Assembly (NCBI GenBank): GCA_021845865.1
Contig: JAJZVC010000007.1
Location: 1-64,000 of the forward strand
DNA: 64,000 bases
Direction of reading: 5' to 3'
From: Pseudomonadota bacterium
GTDB taxonomy: Bacteria; Pseudomonadota; Gammaproteobacteria; Burkholderiales; UBA9220
Part shown: positions 27,369 through 36,303 of the stretch, in pieces
How positions within the stretch are numbered: the stretch's first letter is position 1
Layout: every line of letters begins with the position of its first letter
Translations under genes and position numbers: made by a program
The notes under the pieces: model-generated
Databases searched by the model: none
Seen by the model: only the letters and a program-made list of their open reading frames with translations
Told to the model about the DNA's origin: nothing

Positions 27369-28319
27369 TTATTCCATGAACAGCGAGCTGACGGACTCGT
27401 CGTTGTTGATGCGGCGCACCGTCTCGGCCAACAGTTCGGCGATGCTGATCTGGCGGATGCGGCCACAGCGCTTGGCTTCTTCCCGCAGGGGAATGGTGTC
27501 GGTGACCACCAGTTCGTCCAGGGCGGAATTTTCGATGCGCTCCACCGCCGGCCCGGACAGCACCGGGTGGGTACAGTAGGCGCGCACGCTGGCGGCGCCG
27601 TGCTCCTTCAGGGCGTTGGCGGCTTCGCACAGGGTATTGGCGGTGTCCACCAGGTCGTCCATCAGCACGCAGTTGCGGCCGCGGACGTCGCCGATGATGT
27701 GCATCACCTTGGCCACGTTGGGCTTGGGGCGGCGCTTGTCGATGATGCCCAGGTCGCAGTCCAGGCGCTTGGCGATGGCCCGGGCGCGCACCACGCCGCC
27801 CACGTCGGGGGACACCACCATCAGGTTGTCGAAGTTGTTCTTCCAGATGTCGCCCAGCAGGATGGGGGCGGCATAGATGTTGTCCACGGGGATGTCGAAG
27901 AAGCCTTGGATCTGGTCGGAGTGGAGATCCATGGTCAGCAGCCGGTCGACGCCGACGCCGGCCAGCATGTCGGCCACCACCTTGGCGGTGATGGGCACCC
28001 GGGCGGAACGGGGACGGCGGTCCTGGCGGGCATAGCCGAAGTAGGGGATGACGGCGGTGATGCGGCCGGCGGAAGCGCGCTTGAGGGCATCCACGATGAC
28101 CATCACTTCCATCAGGGTCTCGTTGGTGGGCGCGCAGGTGGACTGCAGCACGAACACGTCCTTGCCGCGCACGTGGTCGAGGATCTCGACCATCACCTCG
28201 CCGTCGCTGAAGCGCCCGACCGTGGCGCGCCCGAGGCGGGTGTTGAGATGCTTCGCCACATCCTCGGCCAGCTTGGGATTCGCATTGCCGGTAAAAATAA
28301 TCAAGTCGCGGTTCGCCAC
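27369..28319 (-). CDS. prs: ribose-phosphate pyrophosphokinase
   Basis: A PRPP synthetase of 316 residues, supplying PRPP for nucleotides, His and Trp. [10 protein letters not shown] is at the N-terminus. The PRPP-binding signature appears as [13 protein letters not shown], and the flexible loop as [12 protein letters not shown] favour the GTG at 28319 because AGGGG lies six bases before it. An ATG two codons upstream (28325) directly abuts that AGGGG and is the alternative start. An intrinsic terminator ends about 12 bases upstream (GTG) or six (ATG). Confidence 0.95.
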   Translation of the reverse strand: MANRDLIIFTGNANPKLAEDVAKHLNTRLGRATVGRFSDGEVMVEILDHVRGKDVFVLQSTCAPTNETLMEVMVIVDALKRASAGRITAVIPYFGYARQDRRPRSARVPITAKVVADMLAGVGVDRLLTMDLHSDQIQGFFDIPVDNIYAAPILLGDIWKNNFDNLMVVSPDVGGVVRARAIAKRLDCDLGIIDKRRPKPNVAKVMHIIGDVRGRNCVLMDDLVDTANTLCEAANALKEHGAASVRAYCTHPVLSGPAVERIENSALDELVVTDTIPLREEAKRCGRIRQISIAELLAETVRRINNDESVSSLFME

Positions 28320-28330
28320 GCCCATCCCCT

Positions 28331-28368
28331 GAAAGAAAAAAGCGTGTAACCAGGCAGATACACGCTTT
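28331..28368 (-). terminator. bidirectional-looking terminator between tRNA-Gln and prs
   Basis: AAAGCGTGTA and TACACGCTTT (28339-28348 with 28359-28368) form a perfect 10-bp stem. The minus strand continues with TTTTTTCTTT. The T-run ends only about 12 bases before the preferred prs start. Confidence 0.75.
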
Positions 28369-28375
28369 TATTTTT

Positions 28376-28451
28376 TGGCAGGGGCGGCTGGACTCGAACC
28401 AACGAATGCCGGAATCAAAATCCGGTGCCTTACCAACTTGGCGACGCCCCT
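28376..28451 (-). tRNA. tRNA-Gln (TTG)
   Basis: A 76-base cloverleaf with acceptor AGGGGCG/CGCCCCT, discriminator G and encoded CCA. The anticodon stem CCGGA/TCCGG encloses TTTTGAT with anticodon TTG, and the T-arm reads TTGGTTCGAGTCCAG. It sits seven bases after ispE, the standard betaproteobacterial place. Confidence 0.95.
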
Positions 28452-28457
28452 AGAAAC

Positions 28458-29297
28458 CTAGCTTGCAAACTCGTACAACGGGTGCCGGTCCATTCCGGCG
28501 GCCACGAATCCCTTCATGGTCTCCGGTCGCGCGTCGAACACCTGCCGCGCCTCCTCCCGCGTGGCAAACGCGGCGAAGACACAGGCGCCCGACCCGGTCA
28601 TCCTGGCATCGCCGAATTGCTTCAGCCAGCCAAGGTGCTCGGCCACCGACGGGTGCTTGCGGCACACCACCGGCTCGAGGTCATTATGCCCCTGGCCCGT
28701 TGAAAAGTCCGCTATTTTGATGGGAATCGTATCCCGTGTCAATTCCCGGTCAGCAAAAATTTCCGGGGTCGAGACATGGACCGGCGGCACCAGCACCACG
28801 TACCACGCGGGGGGCAGTTCCACCGCCTGCAGCACCTCCCCCACCCCCTCGGCGAAGGCGCTGCGGCCGAAGACGAACACCGGCACGTCCGCCCCCAGAG
28901 TCAACCCCAGCCGCTGCAATTCCGTCCGTGGCAGGTTCAACCGCCACAACCGGTTGAGGGCCAGGAGCACGCTAGCAGCGTCGGAACTCCCGCCCCCCAG
29001 CCCGCCCCCCATGGGCAGGCGCTTTTCCAGCTGGATATCCACCCCCAGGGCGCACCCCGTCTCCCGCTGCAGCAGGCGGGCGGCGCGGACGGCGAGGTCC
29101 TGCTCGGGGTCGAGGCCGGGAAGGGGGTTGGTCCGCGCCACCCGGCCATCGTCGCGCAGGGCAAGGCGCAATTCGTCGCCATAATCGAGAAAGCGGAACA
29201 CGCTTTGCAGCAGGTGGTAGCCGTCCGGCCGGCGGCCGACCACATGCAGGAAAAGATTCAGCTTGGCGGGAGCCTGGCAGATCAGCACGCCGCTCAC
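28458..29297 (-). CDS. ispE: 4-diphosphocytidyl-2-C-methyl-D-erythritol kinase
   Basis: A 279-residue GHMP kinase of the MEP isoprenoid pathway. [19 protein letters not shown] is at the N-terminus, the ATP-binding glycine-rich motif is [14 protein letters not shown], and [10 protein letters not shown] lies near the C-terminus. The start is GTG 29297, overlapping the lolB stop (GTGA). It is probably co-transcribed with tRNA-Gln. Confidence 0.96.
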   Translation of the reverse strand: MSGVLICQAPAKLNLFLHVVGRRPDGYHLLQSVFRFLDYGDELRLALRDDGRVARTNPLPGLDPEQDLAVRAARLLQRETGCALGVDIQLEKRLPMGGGLGGGSSDAASVLLALNRLWRLNLPRTELQRLGLTLGADVPVFVFGRSAFAEGVGEVLQAVELPPAWYVVLVPPVHVSTPEIFADRELTRDTIPIKIADFSTGQGHNDLEPVVCRKHPSVAEHLGWLKQFGDARMTGSGACVFAAFATREEARQVFDARPETMKGFVAAGMDRHPLYEFAS

Positions 29298-29857
29298 CGG
29301 TTCCCTCCTTGCCAAGAGCTCACGGCCAGCTTGACCTCCAGGTTGTCCCGGCGCATCACGGTAAGGGTCGGCACGCCATCGGCGCCGCGCTCCCACTCGA
29401 TCTTCCACCCCCACTGACGCAATCCTCCTTCGCTCAACTGGTAAACACCCGGCGCTGGAAAACCGCGCACCCAATAGGGCAGTCCCGCCAGGGGTAGACG
29501 CCAGCCCAGCACCTGCTCGGTGAGCGACTCGGCATCCGGGGCGGAGTAGGTCTTGCGGTCGGAAGTGGCCAGCGTCACCCCGTCGGCATTTCGCACCAGC
29601 TGGGCCACCCCCTGGCCGAGGGGGGTGAAGAGGAGCATATCGTCGTCGGCCAGGGCGTGACGCCAGCGCAGGTTGCCGAAGAAGCCCTGTCCATCGTAAA
29701 TCACGCTCAACTTGCCGCGGAGGGAAAAGGCTTGGTCGGGCACGGTCGCCGCAATGGCCGGCGCGCCGCTCGGCCCTTGGGAGGGAAGCTCCGCGCAGCC
29801 GGCCAGAAGCGCCACCGCTCCCAGGCACAGGAAACGGCCCAGCATGCCGAAATTCAT
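29294..29857 (-). CDS. lolB: outer-membrane lipoprotein receptor LolB
   Basis: A 187-residue lipoprotein. The signal peptide ends in lipobox LLAGC (Cys21), and the mature part carries [22 protein letters not shown] and a W-rich beta-barrel. LolB accepts lipoproteins from LolA and inserts them in the outer membrane. It overlaps the upstream TPR gene by four bases (ATGA) and ispE by four. Confidence 0.93.
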   Translation of the reverse strand: MNFGMLGRFLCLGAVALLAGCAELPSQGPSGAPAIAATVPDQAFSLRGKLSVIYDGQGFFGNLRWRHALADDDMLLFTPLGQGVAQLVRNADGVTLATSDRKTYSAPDAESLTEQVLGWRLPLAGLPYWVRGFPAPGVYQLSEGGLRQWGWKIEWERGADGVPTLTVMRRDNLEVKLAVSSWQGGNR

Positions 29858-31629
29858 TGGGGCGGCTGGAATTTCTTGATGGCGGCGAGGAGCGCTTCGT
29901 TGTCCGGATTGTTTTTGAGCGCCTCGGCCCAGACCCTTTTCGCCTCGTCCTTGTGGCCCCGTGCCCAGAGGACCTCTCCCAGGTGGGCGGCGATCTCCGG
30001 ATCGGGCTTGGCGGCCAGGGCCTGGCGCAGGTAGCCCTCGGCCTTCGCCAGGTTGTGGCGGCGATAGGACAGCCAGCCCAGGCTGTCGAGGATGAAAGGA
30101 TCGTCCGGGGAAAGCTGGTTCGCTTTCTCCAGCAGTTTCTGGGCCTCGTCCAGCCGCTCGTTGCGGTCGGCGAGGGTATAGCCGAGGGCGTTATAGGCCT
30201 GGGCGAAATCCGGCTTGAGCTGGATCGCCTTGCGCAGGTTTTTCTCCAGCACGTCGAGGCGGCCGATCTTCTCCGCGGCCAGGGCCTGGTCGTAGAGCAG
30301 GTCGGTATGCTTGGGCTGCTTCTTCAGCGCCTTGTCCAGCACGTCGTAAGCTTGTTGGTAGCGCTTGTAATCCCGCAGCAGCTGGGCTTCGGCCAGGGCC
30401 AACTGGGCCTGCTGCTGCAGGTCCGCCGGCTTCACCTGGTGGAAACGCTCCAGCCCTTCCTCCAGCTTGCCCTGCTTCGCCAGGAGATTGGCGATGCGGA
30501 TTTGCGCCGTCACGTAGGACTCGCCCTCGCCCACCTTGCCGTAACGCTCCAGAGCCTCGTCAGGCCGGTTGCGTGCCTCGCTCACTTGGCCGAGATAGAG
30601 ATAAACCGTGTCGGCATCGCCGTAGTTATGCGCCAGGGCCTGCTGCAACTGCTCTTCGGCGCCGTCCAGGTCCCCCAGTTGCAAGGACAACAGGCCGACA
30701 GCCAAGGACACTTCGGGGCTGCCGGGAAAATCCGCCATCAGGCGGCGGAATTGGTTTCTGGCTTCAGCGTAATCCTTTTCGCCCACCAGCAGCCTGGCGT
30801 AGGCAAGGCGCACTTCCCGGGCCTTGGGGTGTTCCTGCAAATAGGATTGGTAGAAGGCCTTGGCCTCCGCCGGGGAACCGTGGCGCAGGACTTCCCCCTC
30901 GAACAGCACCGCCCCCTCCCAATCGGGCCGCAACTGACGCGCCGCACGGATTTCCTCCAGGGCCCGGCCCCGCTGCTGAGCCCCCCAGGCGGCGTAGGCC
31001 ACGGCGTAATGGGCCTCGGGAAGGGAGGGATAAGGCTTGGCCAGGTCTTCCACCAGTTTGAGCACGGCCTTGCGGTCGGTCTGCTTGGCGAACAGGCCGT
31101 TCAATTGCAAAAAGCCCTTGGCCCGGTTGACCGCATCGGCGGCGATCAGTTTTTCCAGCAGGGGCCGCACCTCGCCCAGCTTGCCGTTGTTGAGCATCAG
31201 GGCCACGACCGTCTGCTGGGCCTTGAGGGATTCCGGCTCCAGTTCCAGCCACAGCTTCGCCGCTTCCAGGGCGGCATCGTAGCGGCGGGCGAAGAGGGAC
31301 ACCTCCGTCGCCCGCTGGGCCAGGCGCGGGTCGCGGGTGCTCTTGGCCAGGTCCAGGTAGGCCTCCGAGGCGAGGGGCGCCTCGCCGCGCTGACCGGCCA
31401 CCTCGGCCAGGAGGAATTCGTACAGTACCTGTTCGGTCAGTTCCTGCTTGGGGAGATTGGCCGGCGACTCGACGGCGGCCGGCTTGGCTCCCTGGGCAAG
31501 AGCGGAATCGGGGGCTTTCTTGGCCTGCATGGGCGCGCAGGCGGCCAACAGCAGGGCGGTCGCGAGAACGGAAAGCCGCCCCGCCTTGACGAAGGATGAT
31601 TTGGGCACGATATGCGGAAGCTCGGTCAA
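29854..31629 (-). CDS. TPR-repeat lipoprotein
   Basis: A 591-residue protein built mostly of tetratricopeptide repeats (many A-x3-G/Y-x3-A-x6-L-x4-P units over residues 70-580). The signal sequence ends LLLAACAP, a lipobox, so it is probably lipid-anchored in the periplasm. Such TPR lipoproteins lie upstream of lolB in many betaproteobacteria; their role is unclear, perhaps in outer-membrane or secretion complexes. The first possible start is a TTG at 31629; a GTG at 31608 would give a more compact signal peptide and could be the real start. Confidence 0.88.
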   Translation of the reverse strand: MTELPHIVPKSSFVKAGRLSVLATALLLAACAPMQAKKAPDSALAQGAKPAAVESPANLPKQELTEQVLYEFLLAEVAGQRGEAPLASEAYLDLAKSTRDPRLAQRATEVSLFARRYDAALEAAKLWLELEPESLKAQQTVVALMLNNGKLGEVRPLLEKLIAADAVNRAKGFLQLNGLFAKQTDRKAVLKLVEDLAKPYPSLPEAHYAVAYAAWGAQQRGRALEEIRAARQLRPDWEGAVLFEGEVLRHGSPAEAKAFYQSYLQEHPKAREVRLAYARLLVGEKDYAEARNQFRRLMADFPGSPEVSLAVGLLSLQLGDLDGAEEQLQQALAHNYGDADTVYLYLGQVSEARNRPDEALERYGKVGEGESYVTAQIRIANLLAKQGKLEEGLERFHQVKPADLQQQAQLALAEAQLLRDYKRYQQAYDVLDKALKKQPKHTDLLYDQALAAEKIGRLDVLEKNLRKAIQLKPDFAQAYNALGYTLADRNERLDEAQKLLEKANQLSPDDPFILDSLGWLSYRRHNLAKAEGYLRQALAAKPDPEIAAHLGEVLWARGHKDEAKRVWAEALKNNPDNEALLAAIKKFQPPQ

Positions 31630-31725
31630 AGCCTGTGTCGTCTACAATAGGCTGTCATATTAGGGTATATTTAGGCCTTCTCACAAGCGGCCGCTCTGTT
31701 GGGCGGTCCTTAAATTTCGCCAACC

Positions 31726-32466
31726 ATGCCGACCCCCACCCTCAGCGCCCACAACCTGGTCCGAGCCTACGGACCCCACACCGCCGTGGACCACGTCAGT
31801 TTCGAGCTTCACCGGGGGGAGGTACTGGGCTTCCTGGGCCCCAACGGGGCGGGAAAATCCACCACCATGCAAATGCTCACCGGCAACCTGGCCCCGACCG
31901 CGGGCAGCATCCGCATCTGCGGCGTGGACTTGCTCGAACACCCCACCACCGCCAAGGCCCACCTCGGCTATCTGCCCGAAACGCCCCCCCTCTACCGGGA
32001 CCTGACGGTGGACGAGTTCCTTGCCCTGGCCGCCCGCCTGCACCGGGTGGCGAAAGGGGAAATCGCCGCCGCCGTGGCGCGGGCGAAAGAGCGCTGCGGC
32101 CTGAAGAAAGCCGGCAAGAAGCTGATCGCCTCCCTGTCCAAGGGCTACCGGCAGCGGGTGGGCATCGCCCAGGCCATCGTCCACAACCCCCAGGTGGTGA
32201 TCCTGGACGAGCCGACGGTGGGCCTGGACCCCCTGCAGATACGGGAAATCCGTTCCCTGATCCGGGAGCTGGGGGGCGAGCACAGCGTGATCCTTTCCAC
32301 CCACATCCTGCCCGAAGTCGAAAGCACCTGCGACCGGGTGCAGATCATCAACGACGGCAAACTGGTCTTCCAGGATACCCTCTCCAGCCTCCAGCAGCGG
32401 ATGGGCAGCAGCAGCCTGGAAGAGGTATTCGTGCAACTGGTCGTCAACGAGGAGGCCGCGCCGTGA
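31726..32466 (+). CDS. ABC transporter ATP-binding protein (GldA/NosF-like)
   Basis: A 246-residue ABC ATPase with Walker A GPNGAGKSTT near residues 38-47, signature LSKGYRQR and Walker B VVILDEPTVGLDP. It forms an operon with a six-segment ABC-2 permease, a GldG-like protein and a DUF4340 protein. The set resembles the Gld gliding-motility exporter architecture but is common in non-gliding proteobacteria with unknown function. It overlaps the permease gene by four bases (GTGA). Confidence 0.85.
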   Translation: MPTPTLSAHNLVRAYGPHTAVDHVSFELHRGEVLGFLGPNGAGKSTTMQMLTGNLAPTAGSIRICGVDLLEHPTTAKAHLGYLPETPPLYRDLTVDEFLALAARLHRVAKGEIAAAVARAKERCGLKKAGKKLIASLSKGYRQRVGIAQAIVHNPQVVILDEPTVGLDPLQIREIRSLIRELGGEHSVILSTHILPEVESTCDRVQIINDGKLVFQDTLSSLQQRMGSSSLEEVFVQLVVNEEAAP

Positions 32467-33206
32467 TTGTCGCCGTCGCCCGCAAGGAGCTGCGCGCCCT
32501 GTTCGGTTCCCCCCTGGCCTGGAGCGTCCTGGCGGTGCTCCAGGCGCTGCTGGCCTATATTTTTCTCGGCCAGCTGGACGCCTACCTGTCCCTCCAGCCC
32601 CGCCTCACCCAGATCGCCAATCCTCCCGGGGTAACGGAGATGGTGGCGGCCCCGCTCTTCTCCGCCGCGGCCCTGGTGCTGCTGATGGCCGTCCCTCTTC
32701 TCAGCATGCGCCTCATCGCCGGCGAGCGGCGGGACCGCACCCTGGTATTCCTCCTCTCCGCCCCCCTGACCCTGACGGAAATCGTCGCCGGCAAGTTCCT
32801 CGGCCTGCTGCTGTTCCTCGCCGCCGTGGCTACGCTGCCGCTGCTGATGGCCCTTTCCCTCTACGCCGGCGGCACCCTGGACCTGGGGCTGATTCTCGCC
32901 AATTTCCTCGGGCTGCTGCTCCTGGCCGCCGCTTTCGCCGCCCTGGGGCTGTTCCTCTCCAGCCTCACCGCCTCCCCCACCGTGGCCGGCATCGCCAGCC
33001 TGGGGGCCTTCCTCGGCCTGTGGGTCATCAACATGGCCGTCAGCGATCCGGACAGCGCCCTCAACACCCTGTCCCTGCTCAAGCATTTCGAAAGCTTCAA
33101 CCGCGGCCTGATCGACACCGCCGACATCGCCTATTTCCTCCTCTTCACGGCGCTGTTCCTGGCTTTTACCGTGCGCCGCCTGGACAACGAGCGGCTGGGG
33201 GGCTGA
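32463..33206 (+). CDS. ABC-2 type permease (GldF/NosY-like)
   Basis: A 247-residue inner-membrane permease with about six segments, beginning VARKELRALFGSPLAW. RLIAGERRDRTLVFLLSAP between segments is typical of this permease family. It starts at GTG 32463, overlapping the ATPase stop. The substrate is unknown. The GldG-like gene starts four bases after it. Confidence 0.85.
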   Translation: MIVAVARKELRALFGSPLAWSVLAVLQALLAYIFLGQLDAYLSLQPRLTQIANPPGVTEMVAAPLFSAAALVLLMAVPLLSMRLIAGERRDRTLVFLLSAPLTLTEIVAGKFLGLLLFLAAVATLPLLMALSLYAGGTLDLGLILANFLGLLLLAAAFAALGLFLSSLTASPTVAGIASLGAFLGLWVINMAVSDPDSALNTLSLLKHFESFNRGLIDTADIAYFLLFTALFLAFTVRRLDNERLGG

Positions 33207-33209
33207 AGC

Positions 33210-34562
33210 GTGAAAATGAACCGCTCCACCCGCCTCAAGCTCAAACTGCACAACCTGCTGTTCGCCGTCCTGCTGCTGGCCGCGGCCGCCCTGCTGGCCG
33301 TGCTCGGCCAGCGCTATCACGGCCAGTGGGACGCCACCCTCAACGCCCGCAACTCTCTCAGCCAGGCCAGCCTGCGCGTCCTTCACGCGGTCCAGGGACC
33401 GGTCACCATCACCGCCTACGCCACCCGCCAGGATGCCCGCCTGGGCGACATCCGCAAGCTGATCCAGGAAAGCATGGCTCCCTACCTGCGCGCCAAACCC
33501 GACATGAGCCTGCGTTTCGTCGATCCCTCGGAGCAGCCCAAGCTGGCCAAGGAAGCGGGGGTCAAGCTCAACGGCGAGATGGTGGTGGCCTACGGCAAGC
33601 GCAGCGAGCACCTGACGGTGCTCAACGAAGAAACCCTGACCAACCTGCTGATGCGCCTGGCCCGTTCCAGCGAGCGCCAGGTGCTGTACCTGGACGGCCA
33701 CGGCGAACGCAAGCTGGACGGCATCGCCAACTACGACCTGGGGGATTTCGGCCGTCAGCTGCGGGACAAGGGCTTCCTGACCGCCCCGCTCAATCTCGCC
33801 CTGGCCCAGGACGTGCCGGTCAACGCCGCCCTGCTGGTGATCGCCAGCCCCCAGGTGGACGTCCTGCCCGGCGAAGAGGCCAAGATCGAGCGCTATCTGG
33901 ACAAGGGCGGCAATCTGCTGTGGCTGATCGACCCCGAGCCCCTCCACGGCCTTCAGCCCCTGGCCGACAAGCTGGGGCTGGCGCTCAACAGCGGCATCGT
34001 GGTGGACCCCGCCGCCCAGGATTTGAGCCTGCCCCCCACGGTGGCCCTGGCTACCGCCTACGGCTACCATCCCGTCACCCAATACTTCAACCTGCTGACC
34101 GTCTTCCCCCTCGCCCGCCAGATCGGCATCGACGAACGGCGGGGCTGGCACTCCACCGCCCTGGTGGAAGCCGCGCCACGGGGGTGGGTGGCCACGGGCA
34201 AGTTGGAAGGCGACCTGCGCTTCGACTCCAAGCGCGACATCCCCGGCCCCGTCACCCTCGGCATCACCCTCGAGCGCCAGGTGGAAGACAAATCCCAGCG
34301 GGTGGCGGTGATCGGCAACGGCGCCTTCCTGTCCAACACCTACCTGGGCAACGGCGGCAACCTGGACCTGGGGGTGAACCTGGTCAACTGGCTCGCCGGC
34401 GACGACCGCCTGATCGCCATCCAGCCCCGGGCCAAGGTGGACAATTCCCTGGTGCTGAACAAGACCTCCGCCGCCATCATCGGCCTCGGCTTCCTCGTCG
34501 GCCTCCCCCTGGCCTTCCTGGTCGCCGCCGTGGCGATCTGGCGCCGCCGCCGGAACGGATGA
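33210..34562 (+). CDS. GldG-like ABC-transport auxiliary protein
   Basis: A 450-residue protein with one N-terminal membrane segment (about residues 14-32), a large periplasmic domain of the Gldg_ABC/DUF7088 type, and a C-terminal membrane anchor near residue 425 (AAIIGLGFLVGLPLAFLVAA). A segment VLYLDGHGER is typical of this family. GTG 33210 or ATG 33216 may be the start. It overlaps the DUF4340 gene by four bases (ATGA). Confidence 0.8.
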   Translation: MKMNRSTRLKLKLHNLLFAVLLLAAAALLAVLGQRYHGQWDATLNARNSLSQASLRVLHAVQGPVTITAYATRQDARLGDIRKLIQESMAPYLRAKPDMSLRFVDPSEQPKLAKEAGVKLNGEMVVAYGKRSEHLTVLNEETLTNLLMRLARSSERQVLYLDGHGERKLDGIANYDLGDFGRQLRDKGFLTAPLNLALAQDVPVNAALLVIASPQVDVLPGEEAKIERYLDKGGNLLWLIDPEPLHGLQPLADKLGLALNSGIVVDPAAQDLSLPPTVALATAYGYHPVTQYFNLLTVFPLARQIGIDERRGWHSTALVEAAPRGWVATGKLEGDLRFDSKRDIPGPVTLGITLERQVEDKSQRVAVIGNGAFLSNTYLGNGGNLDLGVNLVNWLAGDDRLIAIQPRAKVDNSLVLNKTSAAIIGLGFLVGLPLAFLVAAVAIWRRRRNG

Positions 34563-35383
34563 AGGCCCGCCTGCTGCTCAATATCGCCCTCGCCGCGGCG
34601 GTGATCGCGCTGGCCCTGGCGGTGTGGCTGGACCCCGCCCCCCAAGCCAGCGCCTACCCCCTGTCCGGCCTCGAACCCGAAACGGTGCGGCAAATCCGCA
34701 TCGACAAGCCCGGCCAAGCCGCCGTGGTACTGGAAAAAACCGCAGCCGGGTGGCGCCTTGCCGCCCCCTTCGCCGCCCGTGCCGACGCCATCCGGCCCGA
34801 AAGGCTGCTGGCCCTGCTGTCCGTCACCTCGCCCGAACGCTTCGCCGCCACGGACCTGGCGCGCTTCGAGCTGGACAAGCCCCTCCTCACCCTCACCCTG
34901 GGCAGCCAGCGCTTCGCCTTCGGCGGCCTCAACCCCCTCTCCCAGCAGCAGTACGTGGCCACCGGCGGCAACGTCTTTCTCATCGACCCCCAGCTTGCCT
35001 CGGATGCCTACGTCAAGGCCGCCGATTTCGCCGCCAAGAATCTCCTGGCCCCGAACGAGCAGCCCATCGGCTTCGACCTGCCGGAACGCAAGCTGGAACG
35101 GGATGGAAACGGCAAGTGGAGCGCCATCCCGCCCTTGCCTGACGTGACCCAGGACGGCTTCAACCGCTTCGCCGACGAATGGCGCAACGCCTCCGCCCTG
35201 CTGGTGCAGCCCTACGACGGCAGCAAGCCCCTGCGCGGCCTGCGCCTCCATTTCGCCGATGGCCGCGGCCTGAATCTGGCGGTCATCCAGGAGCGCCCCG
35301 ATTTCGTGCTGCTGCGGGAAGACGAGAAGCTCCAGTACCATTTCCTGCCGCAAATGGCCGAGCGGCTGCTCCAGCCCAAGTAA
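34559..35383 (+). CDS. DUF4340 domain-containing protein
   Basis: A 274-residue protein with a single N-terminal membrane segment ([20 protein letters not shown]) and a periplasmic domain with repeated beta units ([18 protein letters not shown] and similar). DUF4340 proteins nearly always accompany the GldG-like ABC set; the function is not known. The true start is ATG 34559, although the frame is open far upstream. mutM follows after two bases. Confidence 0.82.
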   Translation: MKARLLLNIALAAAVIALALAVWLDPAPQASAYPLSGLEPETVRQIRIDKPGQAAVVLEKTAAGWRLAAPFAARADAIRPERLLALLSVTSPERFAATDLARFELDKPLLTLTLGSQRFAFGGLNPLSQQQYVATGGNVFLIDPQLASDAYVKAADFAAKNLLAPNEQPIGFDLPERKLERDGNGKWSAIPPLPDVTQDGFNRFADEWRNASALLVQPYDGSKPLRGLRLHFADGRGLNLAVIQERPDFVLLREDEKLQYHFLPQMAERLLQPK

Positions 35384-35385
35384 GC

Positions 35386-36201
35386 ATGCCCGAGTTGCCC
35401 GAAGTCGAAGTCACCCGGCGCGGCCTGGAGCCCCATCTGGCCGGCAAGCGCCTTCTCGGCGCGGTGGTGCGCGACCCCCGCCTGCGCCATCCCGTCCCCG
35501 ACGGCTTGGCCAAGACCCTCGCCGGCCTTACCGTCGGCGCGATCTTGCGGCGGGGAAAGTATCTGCTGCTGGACTGCGGTTCGGGCTGGCTGATCCTGCA
35601 CCTGGGCATGTCCGGCAGCCTGCGGGTCCTGCCTGCCGCCGCGCCGCCGGAAAAGCACGACCACTTCGACCTGCTGCTGGAAGACGGCCTTTGCCTGCGC
35701 CTGCGGGACCCGCGGCGCTTCGGCGGCGTGCTCTGGACCGCAGAGGACGCCCTCGGCCACCCGCTCCTGGCGTCCCTGGGCGTCGAGCCCCTCGGCCCCG
35801 ACTTCAACGGCGCCGCCCTCCACGCCCTCACCCGCAACCGCCGGGCGCCCATCAAGCAGGTGCTGATGGACGGCAAGACGGTGGTGGGCGTGGGCAACAT
35901 CTACGCCAGCGAATCCCTCTTCCGCGCCGGCATCGACCCCCGCACTCCCGCCCACAAGCTGGGACCGAAGCGCTGCGCCCGCCTCGCCGAGACGGTGCGG
36001 CAAACCCTGGAACGGGCCATCGCCGCCGGCGGCAGCACCCTGCGCGATTTCGTCGACCCCTCGGGGAAACCGGGCTATTTCCCCCAGCAATACTACGTCT
36101 ATGGCCGCGAGGGGCAGCCCTGCCGCGTCTGCGGAACGCCGATCCGGGCCATCCGCCAGGGACAGCGCTCCACCTTTTATTGTCCCCGTTGCCAGTCCTA
36201 A
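35386..36201 (+). CDS. mutM: formamidopyrimidine-DNA glycosylase
   Basis: A 271-residue Fpg/MutM that removes 8-oxoguanine and nicks the strand. The N-terminus is [14 protein letters not shown] with catalytic Pro2 and Glu3. The H2TH region holds [21 protein letters not shown], and the C-terminal zinc finger has CRVCGTP and CPRCQ. Co-transcription with the upstream ABC operon is suggested by the two-base gap. Confidence 0.96.
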   Translation: MPELPEVEVTRRGLEPHLAGKRLLGAVVRDPRLRHPVPDGLAKTLAGLTVGAILRRGKYLLLDCGSGWLILHLGMSGSLRVLPAAAPPEKHDHFDLLLEDGLCLRLRDPRRFGGVLWTAEDALGHPLLASLGVEPLGPDFNGAALHALTRNRRAPIKQVLMDGKTVVGVGNIYASESLFRAGIDPRTPAHKLGPKRCARLAETVRQTLERAIAAGGSTLRDFVDPSGKPGYFPQQYYVYGREGQPCRVCGTPIRAIRQGQRSTFYCPRCQS

Positions 36202-36246
36202 GCCGGCTCCAGGCTTGCCGCCAGGCCCCGAACGCAGCCGAATTCA

Positions 36247-36274
36247 TTGATTGGCAATGAACTTGATGTAGAAT
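36247..36274 (+). promoter_or_regulatory. promoter of the dynamin-like gene
   Basis: TTGATT (36247-36252), 16-base spacer, TAGAAT (36269-36274), then AGGAGG at 36287-36292 before the GTG at 36304. The short AT-rich block contrasts with its surroundings. Confidence 0.55.
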
Positions 36275-36303
36275 TGGGAAAAAATTAGGAGGATGGATTC
36301 GCC

